38,024 nt of DNA from Nitrospirota bacterium (GCA_021811105.1 JAJZPM010000036.1:1-38024), one strand, 5' to 3'; counted from the first letter of the stretch, positions 24,840 to 33,058 are shown. Notes: generated by a model not told the origin, from the sequence alone. Translations and numbers: made by a program.

Positions 24840-24933
24840 TGATATAGGGGAAAACTGTTTTTTTGGAAAAGGCTGGCTGATATAACTACCTGTTTATAAA
24901 GTATTTTATTAATTTCCGTGATGATATAGGGGA
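24840..24933. repeat. Direct repeats TGATATAGGGGA between the activator gene and the promoter
   Basis: TGATATAGGGGA occurs at 24840-24851 and again at 24922-24933, and a partial copy (TGATATA) at 24888-24894. They lie 70-180 bp upstream of the sigma-54-type promoter, where enhancer-binding proteins usually bind. They may be upstream activating sequences. Confidence 0.45.
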
Positions 24934-24961
24934 TGTGTTAAGAAAATGAACAGCAAAAACA

Positions 24962-26293
24962 CTATTCCTCCTTCAATATCTTCCAGAGACTCGTTCTTGA
25001 TATCCCGAGGACTTCTGCCGCCTTGGTCCTGTTGCCGCCCACGATCTTGAGCACCTTTTCCGCGTACTCCTTGACGAGTTCATCCACCGTCAACACCCTT
25101 CCCGAATCGAGGGTGTCGATATGCAGGACCTGAAGGCTGTGAGGAAGACTGTCCGGCGTAATCGTCAGGCCTTTCTCGAGTATAATCGCCCTTTCGATGA
25201 TGTTTTCGAGTTCCCTCACGTTTCCAGGAAAACTATAATTCAGCAGGACATCCATCGCTTCCGTGGTGAAACCGCTGATCTTCTTGTTGGCCTTCGGAAG
25301 ATGTTTCTGCAGAAAATATGTGCTGAGGGGTTTGATGTCTTCCATCCGCTCCCTCAGGGGCGGGATATGGATCTCCATAACGTTCAACCTGTAATAAAGG
25401 TCCTCCCTGAACCTTCCGTCCGCAATCAGGCGCTTCACATCCTGATTGGTGGCGGCGACGAACCTCACGTCAACCCTGATCAGCCTCGTCTCGCCCACGC
25501 GGTAGAACTCTCCGTCTTCGACCACTTTCAGTAATTTCGCCTGGAGATTCGGGGACATCTCGGCAATTTCGTCCAGAAAAAGGGTCCCCGTGTCGGCAAT
25601 CTCTATCAGACCCTGTTTGGCCCTGATCGCGCCGGTAAAGGCCCCTTTCCCGTGTCCGAAAAGTTCGCTGGCCAGGAGATCTTCGGTGAGCGTCGCGCAA
25701 TTGATAGACAGAAAAGGCATGCTCTGCCTTCTGCTTGTGGAATGGATGATCTTGGCAATCAGGTTCTTTCCCACCCCGCTTTCGCCGGTGAGAAGTACGT
25801 TACAGTCCGACCCCTTCATGCCCTCGATGACTGCAAGGACCTTTTTCATGCTATCGCTCTTCGTAATGATCGGAACTTCCTTGTTCATCCCGTAGTATGT
25901 CTTCAGGGCGATGTTTTCCCTCTTCAGGGTCTTCTGTTCGCGAATCTTCTTAAGTCTGAGAGCGAGCTCGTCGAGATCAAAGGGTTTGGTGATGTAATCA
26001 TACGAGCCGCTCTTCATCGCCTCGACCGCCGAGCTAATGCTGCCGAAGCCGGTGATAATAATCACCTCGATCTCCGGTGACCGCTCCTTCACCTTCGACA
26101 GAAGCTCAAGGCCGGTCAGGCCCGGCATCTTGATATCCGTGATCAGCACATCGAAGTTTCCCTTTTCGGTCCTGGCGAGTGCGTCGAGACCGTCTTTTGT
26201 CCCGACCACTTCATATCCTTCTTCCTGAAGGGACTCCACAATGTTGTTAAGGGTTATCTCTTCGTCTTCGGCAACAAGAATTCTGAAAGCCAT
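24962..26293 (-). CDS. NtrC-family sigma-54-dependent response regulator
   Basis: This 443-residue activator has a receiver domain (1-120; phosphoacceptor D53 in LITDIKMPG), an AAA+ domain (about 140-370), and a Fis-type helix-turn-helix (about 415-440, NRTKAAEVLGISRTSLWKI). Walker A is GESGVGKN (Asn where Glu is usual), the sigma-54 contact loop is GAFTGA (217-222), and Walker B is TLFLDEIAEM. The arginine region FREDLYYRLNV is intact. It should open sigma-54 promoters when phosphorylated by the kinase encoded 170 bp upstream. The nearest candidate target is the promoter at 24756. ATG with AAAGG about 9 nt upstream. Confidence 0.95.
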   Translation of the reverse strand: MAFRILVAEDEEITLNNIVESLQEEGYEVVGTKDGLDALARTEKGNFDVLITDIKMPGLTGLELLSKVKERSPEIEVIIITGFGSISSAVEAMKSGSYDYITKPFDLDELALRLKKIREQKTLKRENIALKTYYGMNKEVPIITKSDSMKKVLAVIEGMKGSDCNVLLTGESGVGKNLIAKIIHSTSRRQSMPFLSINCATLTEDLLASELFGHGKGAFTGAIRAKQGLIEIADTGTLFLDEIAEMSPNLQAKLLKVVEDGEFYRVGETRLIRVDVRFVAATNQDVKRLIADGRFREDLYYRLNVMEIHIPPLRERMEDIKPLSTYFLQKHLPKANKKISGFTTEAMDVLLNYSFPGNVRELENIIERAIILEKGLTITPDSLPHSLQVLHIDTLDSGRVLTVDELVKEYAEKVLKIVGGNRTKAAEVLGISRTSLWKILKEE

Positions 26294-26462
26294 ATCATTT
26301 CGCCTTTCTCAGCCTTCTTCGCATCCTCACTACTTTAATATTATCTTTATTAATGTCGAGCTTTTATCCTTAGTCTTAATAAACTACTTTAACATCATCA
26401 GCCATCGAAAAGCCGACTATCAATTCTTCAAAAATATATCATATATACAAAATACCGTTAAA

Positions 26463-28019
26463 TTATCGACCTTGCATTTGTTTAGGCAAGGTAATTCTAA
26501 AGATTGCGCCTTTACCCGATTCGCTCTCCGCCTCGATTTTGCCGTTGTGTTTTTGCACGATATTAAAGACGATGGCAAGCCCCAGGCCGGTCCCCTTGTC
26601 CTTCGTCGTATAGAAGGGTTCGAATATCTTTTCGAGGGTTTCGGCGGACATGCCTTTTCCGGTATCGGAAACCCTAATCCTCACCTCTTCCGCAGTCTCG
26701 TCGACGTTGACCTTCAGCTCCCCCTCTCCCGACATGGCCTGCACTGCGTTCGTGAAGAGATTAATGAAGACCTGTTCGAGTTGCTCCTGGTCGCCATCGA
26801 TAACCACCTCCTGTGGGTGAAGCTCCATGCTGAACCGTATCTTCTCTATATCGACAGAGTTCCCCAGATGCCGGTAGGCCCCCTGAATGAGCCTTCGGAG
26901 TTCAAGCGGCCTCATATGAGGCTCCCTGCCGCGCGCAAATTCGAGGAGGTCTCCCACGATCTTCTTCACCCTCATTGTCTCGCTGTATATGTCGCTCAGG
27001 GACTTCTGCACAAACGGCGGGCACTCATCCCCAGCCTTCTTCAAAAGCCGCTGAGAAGTCGTAAAAATGTTATTCAGCGGATTGTTAAGCTCGTGGGCTA
27101 CACCTGAGGCAAGGGTGCCGATCGCCGCCAGCTTCTTCGACTGAATGAGTTCCTTCTCCCTTTGGGCCAGTTGCTCTTCCATGTCGTTGAATTTCCCTAT
27201 GAGTACCCCCACCTCGTCGTTGTCCGCCCAGTTCATTGCCGGAACTGCAAGCGGCGAAAACTTCCCCTCTCCCGTCCTTTCCACCACTTTGGTCAGTGCC
27301 TCAAGACGCCTGACCACGTTACTGATAATGAAGAGAAAAATACCGATACCTATGATCAGAAACATCGGGAAAAGGATGAGGATGGCTATCTGCGACGTGC
27401 GAATAAAGTGGTCCACCTTTGCCCTCGCCCCTTTGTCCAGTTCTCTCGATATCACTACAATGTCTTCACCGTTTCTTTTGAGTGCGTTCATATCCGCATC
27501 CAGCACCTTGAGTTCCCTGACGGCCTTGTGTTGAGAATCCAGCGAAAACACGTTTTGCAGCAGGTCGGCATTCAGGTTCGGCCGTTCGAGAAACGTCGAT
27601 TCGATGAGGTCGAAGAACTTCTCATAACGGATATGGGAAGGCTTGATATCCCCGAAGTCGCGCTGAAAATCCCAGAATATGACCTCTATGTTCCTGAAAT
27701 TCCGCTCGTAATCCAGTATTTTATTTTCGAGGCCGGCAAGAGCGCCGCTATCATCGAAGTGCCTGCTCTCCTCAAGGATCTTCTTTAAGTCCCTCAGGTA
27801 GACAAAGACGCTTTTCAGTTCCTCGAGGTCGTTGCGAAGGAAAAAGTTTTTTTCATGCCTCCTCAACTGGAGGGATTTGCTCCTGATGGTGTCGGTCACC
27901 TCGAGGTACATGATTTCTTTCTTTATCTTGATGAAGTTGACATACTCCAGCATCACGAGAATCGCGATGATGAATGCGCTAATAAAAAAGCTGAGCGCAA
28001 TTTTTTTCTTCAGTAACAT
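26463..28019 (-). CDS. Membrane sensor histidine kinase (NtrB-type partner)
   Basis: This 518-residue kinase has membrane helices at about 7-28 and 208-232, with a helical sensor between them that includes QLRRHEKNFFLRNDLEELKS, close to the sensor of the 14429 kinase. HAMP (233-285) and a coiled coil ending AQREKELIQSKKLAAIG follow. The phosphorylated residue is H309 in GVAHELNNPLNNI. The ATPase domain shows QVFINLFTNAVQAM, VSDTGKGM, FEPFYTTK and GTGLGLAIVFNI. GGAAAGGA is 4-5 nt before the ATG. It is upstream of, and on the same strand as, the sigma-54 activator, its likely partner. Confidence 0.94.
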   Translation of the reverse strand: MLLKKKIALSFFISAFIIAILVMLEYVNFIKIKKEIMYLEVTDTIRSKSLQLRRHEKNFFLRNDLEELKSVFVYLRDLKKILEESRHFDDSGALAGLENKILDYERNFRNIEVIFWDFQRDFGDIKPSHIRYEKFFDLIESTFLERPNLNADLLQNVFSLDSQHKAVRELKVLDADMNALKRNGEDIVVISRELDKGARAKVDHFIRTSQIAILILFPMFLIIGIGIFLFIISNVVRRLEALTKVVERTGEGKFSPLAVPAMNWADNDEVGVLIGKFNDMEEQLAQREKELIQSKKLAAIGTLASGVAHELNNPLNNIFTTSQRLLKKAGDECPPFVQKSLSDIYSETMRVKKIVGDLLEFARGREPHMRPLELRRLIQGAYRHLGNSVDIEKIRFSMELHPQEVVIDGDQEQLEQVFINLFTNAVQAMSGEGELKVNVDETAEEVRIRVSDTGKGMSAETLEKIFEPFYTTKDKGTGLGLAIVFNIVQKHNGKIEAESESGKGAIFRITLPKQMQGR

Positions 28020-28143
28020 CGTCCTTTCCCTCTGCAGTTATTCTAAGACATTATGTTTATTTTTACATCACCCTATTATTGCGGGCGTGCGGGACGGCAG
28101 GAAGCGGGGGATCCTCCGAAGAAGAACGTCGTTTACCCCTATC

Positions 28144-28152
28144 TGTTATAAT
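28144..28152 (+). promoter_or_regulatory. Extended -10 promoter for the DUF2318 gene
   Basis: TGTTATAAT is a full extended -10 (TGnTATAAT, 28144-28152). No good -35 is visible at 17 bp, as is common for this class. The start site near 28159 gives a 28-nt leader. Confidence 0.5.
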
Positions 28153-28186
28153 ATAAGCGGAAATTTAGTAAAAAAGAGGCGTGGAA

Positions 28187-28624
28187 ATGAGAAAAAACAT
28201 ATATATCCTTTTGTGTATCCTCTTTGCTTTCGCTGGATGCTCAAACCTCCCTGCTGAACATACCGTCGTCTCCGTCCGTAGCGGCGAGATTAGGCTACCG
28301 ATAAAAGATTTTAGTGACGGCAAGGTCCATTTCTTCACCTATAAGAAAGACGGGAAACGCATAAACTTCTTTGTGCGGACCGACGGAAAGGCCAACCTGT
28401 CGGCCTATTTCGACGCGTGCTACACCTGCTACAAACATAAAAAGGGTTATCGGGAGGAAGGCTCTGACCTCGTATGCAACGAGTGCAACCTGAAGTTCAG
28501 ACTCGCAGAGGAGCACTGGGACACATCTCATGGCTGCTGCCCTATCTCGATCAAGAGCAGGATCGACGGCACTGAGCTCGTCATAGCGTCAAAAGACCTG
28601 GAAAAAGGGGAAAAGCTCTTTTAA
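28187..28624 (+). CDS. DUF2318 lipoprotein, Cys-rich metal-binding
   Basis: This 145-residue protein has a lipoprotein signal with lipobox FAGC (Cys18). The mature domain fits DUF2318: a beta part with IRLPIKDFSDGKVHFFTYKK, then CYTC, VCNEC and GCCPI in a conserved order, and His residues (HKK, HWDTSHG). DUF2318 domains are linked to iron transport, and the Cys pairs probably bind a metal or cofactor in the periplasm. ATG at 28187 is chosen with GAGG 7 nt upstream; GTG at 28181 is the alternative. It starts a run with the hydrolase (4 bp downstream) and arsS. Confidence 0.82.
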   Translation: MRKNIYILLCILFAFAGCSNLPAEHTVVSVRSGEIRLPIKDFSDGKVHFFTYKKDGKRINFFVRTDGKANLSAYFDACYTCYKHKKGYREEGSDLVCNECNLKFRLAEEHWDTSHGCCPISIKSRIDGTELVIASKDLEKGEKLF

Positions 28625-28628
28625 TGTC

Positions 28629-29420
28629 ATGAAAGCCGGATTCTTTCAGTTTCCCCCTGTCTTCGGGGACGTAGCAGGCAACGTCGAAAAAGTTGGGCGC
28701 GCGCTGACCGCTAAGCAGGTTGATCTCTTAGTCCTCCCCGAACTCTTCAATACAGGCTACCAGTTCGTGTCAAAAGACGAAGTGACCAGACTTTCGGAGG
28801 AAGTCCCTTTTGGATTCACGACGCAAAAACTGATCGAAATGTCAAAGGAGAAGAATGTCCATATCGTGGCCGGTCTCGCCGAAAGACAGGGCGACTTTTT
28901 TTTTAATTCCGCGGTGTTGACCGGTCCTGAAGGCTTTGTCGGGGTATACAGAAAGACGCATCTTTTTTTCGAGGAGAACCTCTGGTTTTCACCCGGCGAC
29001 TCCGGCTTCAGGGTGTGGGATACTCCGGCCGGCAGAATCGGCATCATGATATGCTTCGACTGGTTCTTCCCGGAATCGGCGCGGACCCTCGCGTTACAGG
29101 GCGCCGATATTATCGCCCATCCCTCGAATCTCGTCCTCCCTTACTGCCCCGACTCTATGCCGACGCGCTGCCTCGAAAACAGGGTTTTTGCCGTGACGGC
29201 AGACAGGACGGGCAAGGAGCAGCGAGGCGGGAAAGAAAGTCTCGAATTTATCGGGACAAGCGAGATCGTCTCGCCTTCCGGCAAGGTGCTCTTCAGGGCC
29301 GGACGCCAGACCGAGGAACTTGGGATTGTCGAGATAGATGTGACCGAGGCGCGCAACAAGGAATTGAACCGTTTCAACAGCCTCTTCAGGGACAGACGAA
29401 AGGACTTTTACCGTTCTTAA
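28629..29420 (+). CDS. Nitrilase-family carbon-nitrogen hydrolase
   Basis: This 263-residue enzyme shows the full catalytic set of the nitrilase superfamily: Glu38 in LLVLPELFNTGY, Lys109 in GVYRKTHLF, and Cys142 in IMICFDWFFPES. It hydrolyses amides or nitriles, probably as a cytoplasmic amidase; substrate unknown. The ATG lies 4 bp after the DUF2318 stop, with a weak AAGGGGAAAAG about 14 nt upstream, so translation may be coupled. arsS starts 8 bp after its stop, so the two are likely co-expressed. Confidence 0.9.
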   Translation: MKAGFFQFPPVFGDVAGNVEKVGRALTAKQVDLLVLPELFNTGYQFVSKDEVTRLSEEVPFGFTTQKLIEMSKEKNVHIVAGLAERQGDFFFNSAVLTGPEGFVGVYRKTHLFFEENLWFSPGDSGFRVWDTPAGRIGIMICFDWFFPESARTLALQGADIIAHPSNLVLPYCPDSMPTRCLENRVFAVTADRTGKEQRGGKESLEFIGTSEIVSPSGKVLFRAGRQTEELGIVEIDVTEARNKELNRFNSLFRDRRKDFYRS

Positions 29421-29428
29421 ACCTTGAT

Positions 29429-30391
29429 ATGAACTTCCGGGAAAGAATATTAACGATCCAGGGGCGGCCTCTAAGGGCAGAGGGAGTCAGGACCCTTCAG
29501 GTAAATATGGGGCATCGCTGCAACATGCACTGCACCCACTGCCATGTCTCGGCCGGTCCGCGGGAGAAAAAGCAAATGGAGAGGGAGACTGTCGAGGATG
29601 TCATTGCAGTCCTGCGGAGAAATGAAATCAAGAGCATCGATATCACGGGCGGGGCCCCCGAATTGAATCCCCATTTCAGATATCTCGTTGAAACCGCGAA
29701 GGCCCTCGGGACCCGCGTAGTCGTGCGTACGAACCTGACGGTATTCTTCGAGGACGCCATGGACGGTCTCCCGGAATTTTACGCCGGGAACTCCGTAGAG
29801 ATCGTCGCGTCTCTTCCCTGCTATACCGAAGCCGGGGTCGACGCCGTGAGAGGCAGGGGAGCTTTTCAGAAAAGCATACAGGCGCTCGGGACACTGAACG
29901 GTCTCGGCTACGGGGACGGCTCCGGCGAAAAGAGACTCAGTTTTGTCTTCAACCCGGCCGGTGCTTTCCTGCCTCCGCCGCAGTGCAGGCTGGAAGACGA
30001 TTACAAACGGGAATTGCAGAGGCGCTTCGGGATATCTTTCGACAGCCTTTATGTGTTTACAAATATGCCCATAGGACGTTTTAGGGACATTCTGATCAAA
30101 AACCACTCCCTCGAAAAATACCAGTCGGAATTGGAGAGATCTTTCAATGGTCGGACCCTGGGCGGCCTCATGTGCAAAGATATGATCAGCGTCGGATGGG
30201 ACGGGAAGCTGTATGATTGCGACTTCAACCAGATCCTCGGACTGGGGCTCGATGAGAACTACCCCCGGCATATCTCCGAACTCGATGTCATGCGGCTCAT
30301 TGGAAGAGAAATAAGAGTAGACGAGCATTGTTACGCCTGCACTGCAGGGCAGGGCTCGACCTGAGCGGGAGCGGTACATGTGGGCAGTTAG
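29429..30391 (+). CDS. arsS: Arsenosugar-type radical SAM protein ArsS, probable selenoprotein (TGA 30362-30364)
   Basis: This 320-residue protein has the radical SAM cluster motif C31xxxC35xxC38 (RCNMHCTHCH), followed by DITGGAPELN and the Cys-rich C-terminal domain (MCKDMISVGWDGKLYDCDFN, HCYACTAGQGS). The family name in use, arsenosugar biosynthesis radical SAM (seleno)protein ArsS, reflects that many members have Sec at the C-terminus. Here the frame reaches TGA at 30362-30364 exactly where homologues have Cys in CTAGxGSSCGG. It then adds AGAVHVGS before TAG at 30389-30391. The product would have Sec at residue 312. A SECIS-like hairpin follows at 30380-30396. ArsS installs the 5'-deoxyadenosyl group on dimethylarsenite. 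The ATG at 29429 fits the family start but has a weak Shine-Dalgarno. No arsM is visible here. Confidence 0.85.
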
Positions 30392-30537
30392 CCCGCGAGG
30401 CCGGCGGTCATTTCCCGGGCACGTTTAACCCCACGGATTCTCAGAGAACCCAGTGGTACAAATGCGAGGGAAGGCCCGAATTCAGCCGCTCAGGACATCA
30501 GTTCAGGCCCCGGAAAGTGCTCACGTTATATACTTGA
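30328..30537 (+). CDS. Possible small ORF overlapping the arsS end
   Basis: In the +2 frame relative to arsS the frame is open to TGA at 30535-30537. Its second half reads like a real protein (GGHFPGTFNPTDSQ, then QWYKCEGRPEFS and FRPRKVLTLYT), with Cys at 2-3 positions. The only starts are TTG at 30328 or CTG, without Shine-Dalgarno. It would overlap the arsS stop and SECIS. It may be a small Cys protein, a remnant of a gene, or chance. I do not recognise the family. Confidence 0.25.
   Translation: MLRLHCRAGLDLSGSGTCGQLAREAGGHFPGTFNPTDSQRTQWYKCEGRPEFSRSGHQFRPRKVLTLYT
30380..30396 (+). promoter_or_regulatory. Candidate bacterial SECIS hairpin of arsS
   Basis: GTGGGC (30380-30385) pairs with GCCCGC (30391-30396), six pairs including one U-G, around the loop AGTTA. 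The loop begins 21 nt after the TGA at 30362-30364, the same spacing as in the rhodanese gene. It overlaps the TAG stop of arsS. Confidence 0.6.
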
Positions 30538-30810
30538 CTAATAAGGAAGGACCGTATCGTACTTCGGCAGGGCGCGGGCTATGTCTTCCGTGCTCATCTG
30601 CTCAAATTTGTTCTCGGGATTATTCGAATATATCTTCACGTCAAGGTCGTTCAGCGTCTCGACGTTAAGTGAGACCGCCTCGTCGTCCAGATCGATCTTC
30701 CTGTCCATCATGAACACATTGACCTCATCGTCTGCAAGCGTGAGACCTACCGCCATTCTTATCGCCTCAGCCTGCCTGTCCCTGACCAGAACCGCAATCT
30801 TTTTTGCCAT
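30538..30810 (-). CDS. DsrE/DsrF-like family protein
   Basis: This 90-residue protein begins MAKKIAVLVRDRQAEAIRMA and continues with ADDEVNVFMMDRKI and YDTVLPY at the end, the pattern of small DsrE-like proteins that act in sulfur or related redox metabolism. No Cys is present, so it is not a sulfur carrier like DsrE or TusD itself. The ATG at 30808-30810 has a long AGGAGGGAAGGG stretch directly upstream; the in-frame extension to 30867 is unlikely. It is convergent with arsS. Confidence 0.8.
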   Translation of the reverse strand: MAKKIAVLVRDRQAEAIRMAVGLTLADDEVNVFMMDRKIDLDDEAVSLNVETLNDLDVKIYSNNPENKFEQMSTEDIARALPKYDTVLPY

Positions 30811-30957
30811 GTCCCTTCCCTCCTTTTCATTGAGAACTGCGCCAGACGGCGCCGCTGAAAGATCCATTATTCTTACCGCGATACTTTTGTATCACAAGAA
30901 TCAGCCGATAGTCAAGATAATTTTCATGCATTCATTCCCATGGATTATCCCTTTACA

Positions 30958-30978
30958 TTTGTTCCATAATAGAACAAA
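30958..30978 (+). promoter_or_regulatory. Perfect palindrome over the -10 region and start codon of the glycosyltransferase
   Basis: TTTGTTC (30958-30964) and GAACAAA (30972-30978) flank CATAATA. CATAAT (30965-30970) is a good -10, and transcription would start near 30977, at the ATG itself, so the mRNA may be leaderless. No Shine-Dalgarno precedes the ATG. The palindrome could bind a repressor. Confidence 0.45.
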
Positions 30979-31976
30979 TGCAGAAGCGCATCTCGGTGAT
31001 CATACCGAACTACAACGGCGGCCGGACAATAGGGAACTGCCTTGAGGCGCTGTTCGCCTCATCGTATAACAGCTTCGAAGTCGTAGTTGTGGACGACTGT
31101 TCGACAGACGGCTCCCGGGAAATCATCGGCCGCTTCCCCTGCAGGCTCATTCCCCTCGGGGAACGCTCCGGCGCGTCCAGGGCGAGAAATATCGGCGCGC
31201 AGAAAAGCGGCGGCGAGGTGCTTTTCTTCATAGACGCCGACTGCATCGTACAGGAAGATACGCTGTCTCTCGTTGACCGCGCAGTCGACGGGGATCGCCG
31301 GGTGGTCGTCGGCGGCACTTACACCTGTCTGCCCTTCGACGACCGCTTTTTCAGCACCTTCCAATCTGTCTTCATCCACTATTCGGAAACCAAGAGGGAG
31401 AACCCCGATTACGTTGCCAGCCATGCCATGGCGATGGGCAGGGAGCTCTTCGCGAAAAGCGGCGGCTTTCCGGAAGATTTCATACCGATCATCGAAGATG
31501 TGGAATACAGCCACCGACTCCGGAGGTCGGGTTCGACGCTCAGGATGGATGAGTCGATCCTGGTGAGGCACGTATTCGAATTCACCCTTCTGAAATCGCT
31601 TGGAAATGCCTTCAGAAAGTCGATGTACTGGACCGCATATTCGCTGAAGAACCGGGACTTGCTGACAGACTCGGGTACTGCTTCGATCGGACTCAAGACC
31701 AATGTCGCATCGTTTTTTTTGGTCCTTTGTTTCGTTCTCCTTTTCTTATTCTTTAATAAACCGCTTCTTCTCGCTGCAGCCCTCCCGGTCTTTGCCTTCA
31801 ACCTATACGCAAACCGAGGCTTTCTTGCGACCCTCGGACAGGCCAAGGGGATTTCCTTCCAGGTGCCCGCCGCACTGTATTACGTCTTCGTCTATCCCCT
31901 GCCGGTAGGCGCCGGGTCGCTGGCGGGAATCATTAAATACTGTCTTGGGCGGGGCGAACTGCGGAGATTACAATGA
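30978..31976 (+). CDS. Family 2 glycosyltransferase with membrane C-terminus
   Basis: This 332-residue protein has a GT-A domain: VIIPNYNGGRTIGNCLEAL, VVVVDDCSTDGSREII, then the metal-binding FIDADC at about residue 80 and IIEDVEYSHRLRRSG (D/E-x-x-x acceptor region) near 175. Two to three membrane helices follow (about 245-275 and 285-310; FFLVLCFVLLFLFF and PVFAFNLYA). It probably transfers a sugar to a lipid or peptide at the inner membrane. It overlaps the downstream radical SAM gene by 4 bp (ATGA), so the two proteins very likely act together. The palindrome at its start may control it. Confidence 0.88.
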   Translation: MQKRISVIIPNYNGGRTIGNCLEALFASSYNSFEVVVVDDCSTDGSREIIGRFPCRLIPLGERSGASRARNIGAQKSGGEVLFFIDADCIVQEDTLSLVDRAVDGDRRVVVGGTYTCLPFDDRFFSTFQSVFIHYSETKRENPDYVASHAMAMGRELFAKSGGFPEDFIPIIEDVEYSHRLRRSGSTLRMDESILVRHVFEFTLLKSLGNAFRKSMYWTAYSLKNRDLLTDSGTASIGLKTNVASFFLVLCFVLLFLFFNKPLLLAAALPVFAFNLYANRGFLATLGQAKGISFQVPAALYYVFVYPLPVGAGSLAGIIKYCLGRGELRRLQ

Positions 31977-33058
31977 CATACTCTCCTTTCCGCCATGCGG
32001 GCTCCATTGTCTGGAAGAAAAGGCCGATCCATCTGACCTTTTTTATTACCCGCAGGTGCAATTCGCGCTGCCCCTTCTGCTTCTATCTGAAGACCCCGGC
32101 TAGCGGGGGAGGCGGCTCGCCGGAGCTGAACATCGATGAGATCTCGAGGATATCGCGTTCGTTCGGGGACCTTCTATGGCTCGCTTTTTCAGGCGGCGAG
32201 ATATTCCTGAGAGAAGACCTTGTTGAAATAAGCCGGATCTTTTACGCCAATAACCATCCGGCGATCATGCTCTTCCCTACAAACGGTCTTCTTCCTGAGC
32301 TTATCAGGGACCATACCAGGCGCATATTGGAAGACTGTCCGAAAAGCGTGATTGCGGTGAAGCTCTCCCTCGACGGCATAGGAGCAGAACACGACCGTCT
32401 CCGCAATACGCCGGGCAGTTTCAACAAGACTATGGAGACCTACCGGCTCCTCGAGGGACTTCTTGATAGCTATCCTCACTTCGAACTCGGCGTCAATACC
32501 GTCTTCTGCTCCGAAAACCAGGACCGGATGGACGGGATCATCGACTTCGTAAAGGGACTGAAGAACATCAAGACGCATACCATTTCCCTTGTCAGGGGAA
32601 ACCTTAGCGATACGGGATTCAAGAATGTCGACGCAGAGAAATATCATCGGGCTGTCGGAAGGCTCGAACAGAACCTCAAGAACAAAACGTCCAGCGTCTA
32701 CCGCTTCAAGGGAGCCGGGATCAAGGCGGCTCAGGACATCCTTCAGCGGAGCATGATCCATCGAACGATGCAGGAAAAAAGGCGTCTGATACCCTGCTAT
32801 GCCGGAAGACTCAACGTTGTACTGACAGAAAACGGGGAGGTCTTCCCCTGCGAGATCCTTACCGCTTCCCTCGGCAATATGAGAGACCACGATTACGATA
32901 TCACGAAAGTTCTGGCTTCCGGGAAGGCCCGCAGGGCGGTCGGGTCGATTATGGACAACGGCTGCTATTGTACTCATGAGTGCTACTTCATGACCAATAT
33001 TCTCTTTAATCCGAGGCTCTATCCCTCACTCCTCAGAGAATACCTCCAGCTCCGCTGA
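31973..33058 (+). CDS. Radical SAM protein with a SPASM-like C-terminal Cys cluster
   Basis: This 361-residue enzyme has the SAM-binding cluster CNSRCPFC (residues about 28-36) and the GGE-type motif FSGGEIFLREDL. The C-terminal part has several further Cys (PCYAGRLNVV, VFPCEIL, NGCYCTHECYF), matching a SPASM or twitch cluster that holds additional Fe-S clusters, used in peptide-modifying enzymes. Its overlap with the glycosyltransferase suggests a small modification pathway. No precursor peptide is recognisable nearby, though short peptides can be missed. The stop is TGA, which shows that UGA is a normal stop in this genome. Confidence 0.88.
   Translation: MTYSPFRHAGSIVWKKRPIHLTFFITRRCNSRCPFCFYLKTPASGGGGSPELNIDEISRISRSFGDLLWLAFSGGEIFLREDLVEISRIFYANNHPAIMLFPTNGLLPELIRDHTRRILEDCPKSVIAVKLSLDGIGAEHDRLRNTPGSFNKTMETYRLLEGLLDSYPHFELGVNTVFCSENQDRMDGIIDFVKGLKNIKTHTISLVRGNLSDTGFKNVDAEKYHRAVGRLEQNLKNKTSSVYRFKGAGIKAAQDILQRSMIHRTMQEKRRLIPCYAGRLNVVLTENGEVFPCEILTASLGNMRDHDYDITKVLASGKARRAVGSIMDNGCYCTHECYFMTNILFNPRLYPSLLREYLQLR

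Noticed and set aside
29471-30379. 302-codon minus-strand frame
   Set aside because: It is antisense to arsS, whose cluster motifs are clear.
2367-30391. Reading the two in-frame TGAs as evidence of a variant genetic code
   Set aside because: Many genes in the window end normally at TGA (for example 3998, 11373, 33058), so UGA is a general stop and the two cases need a specific signal.
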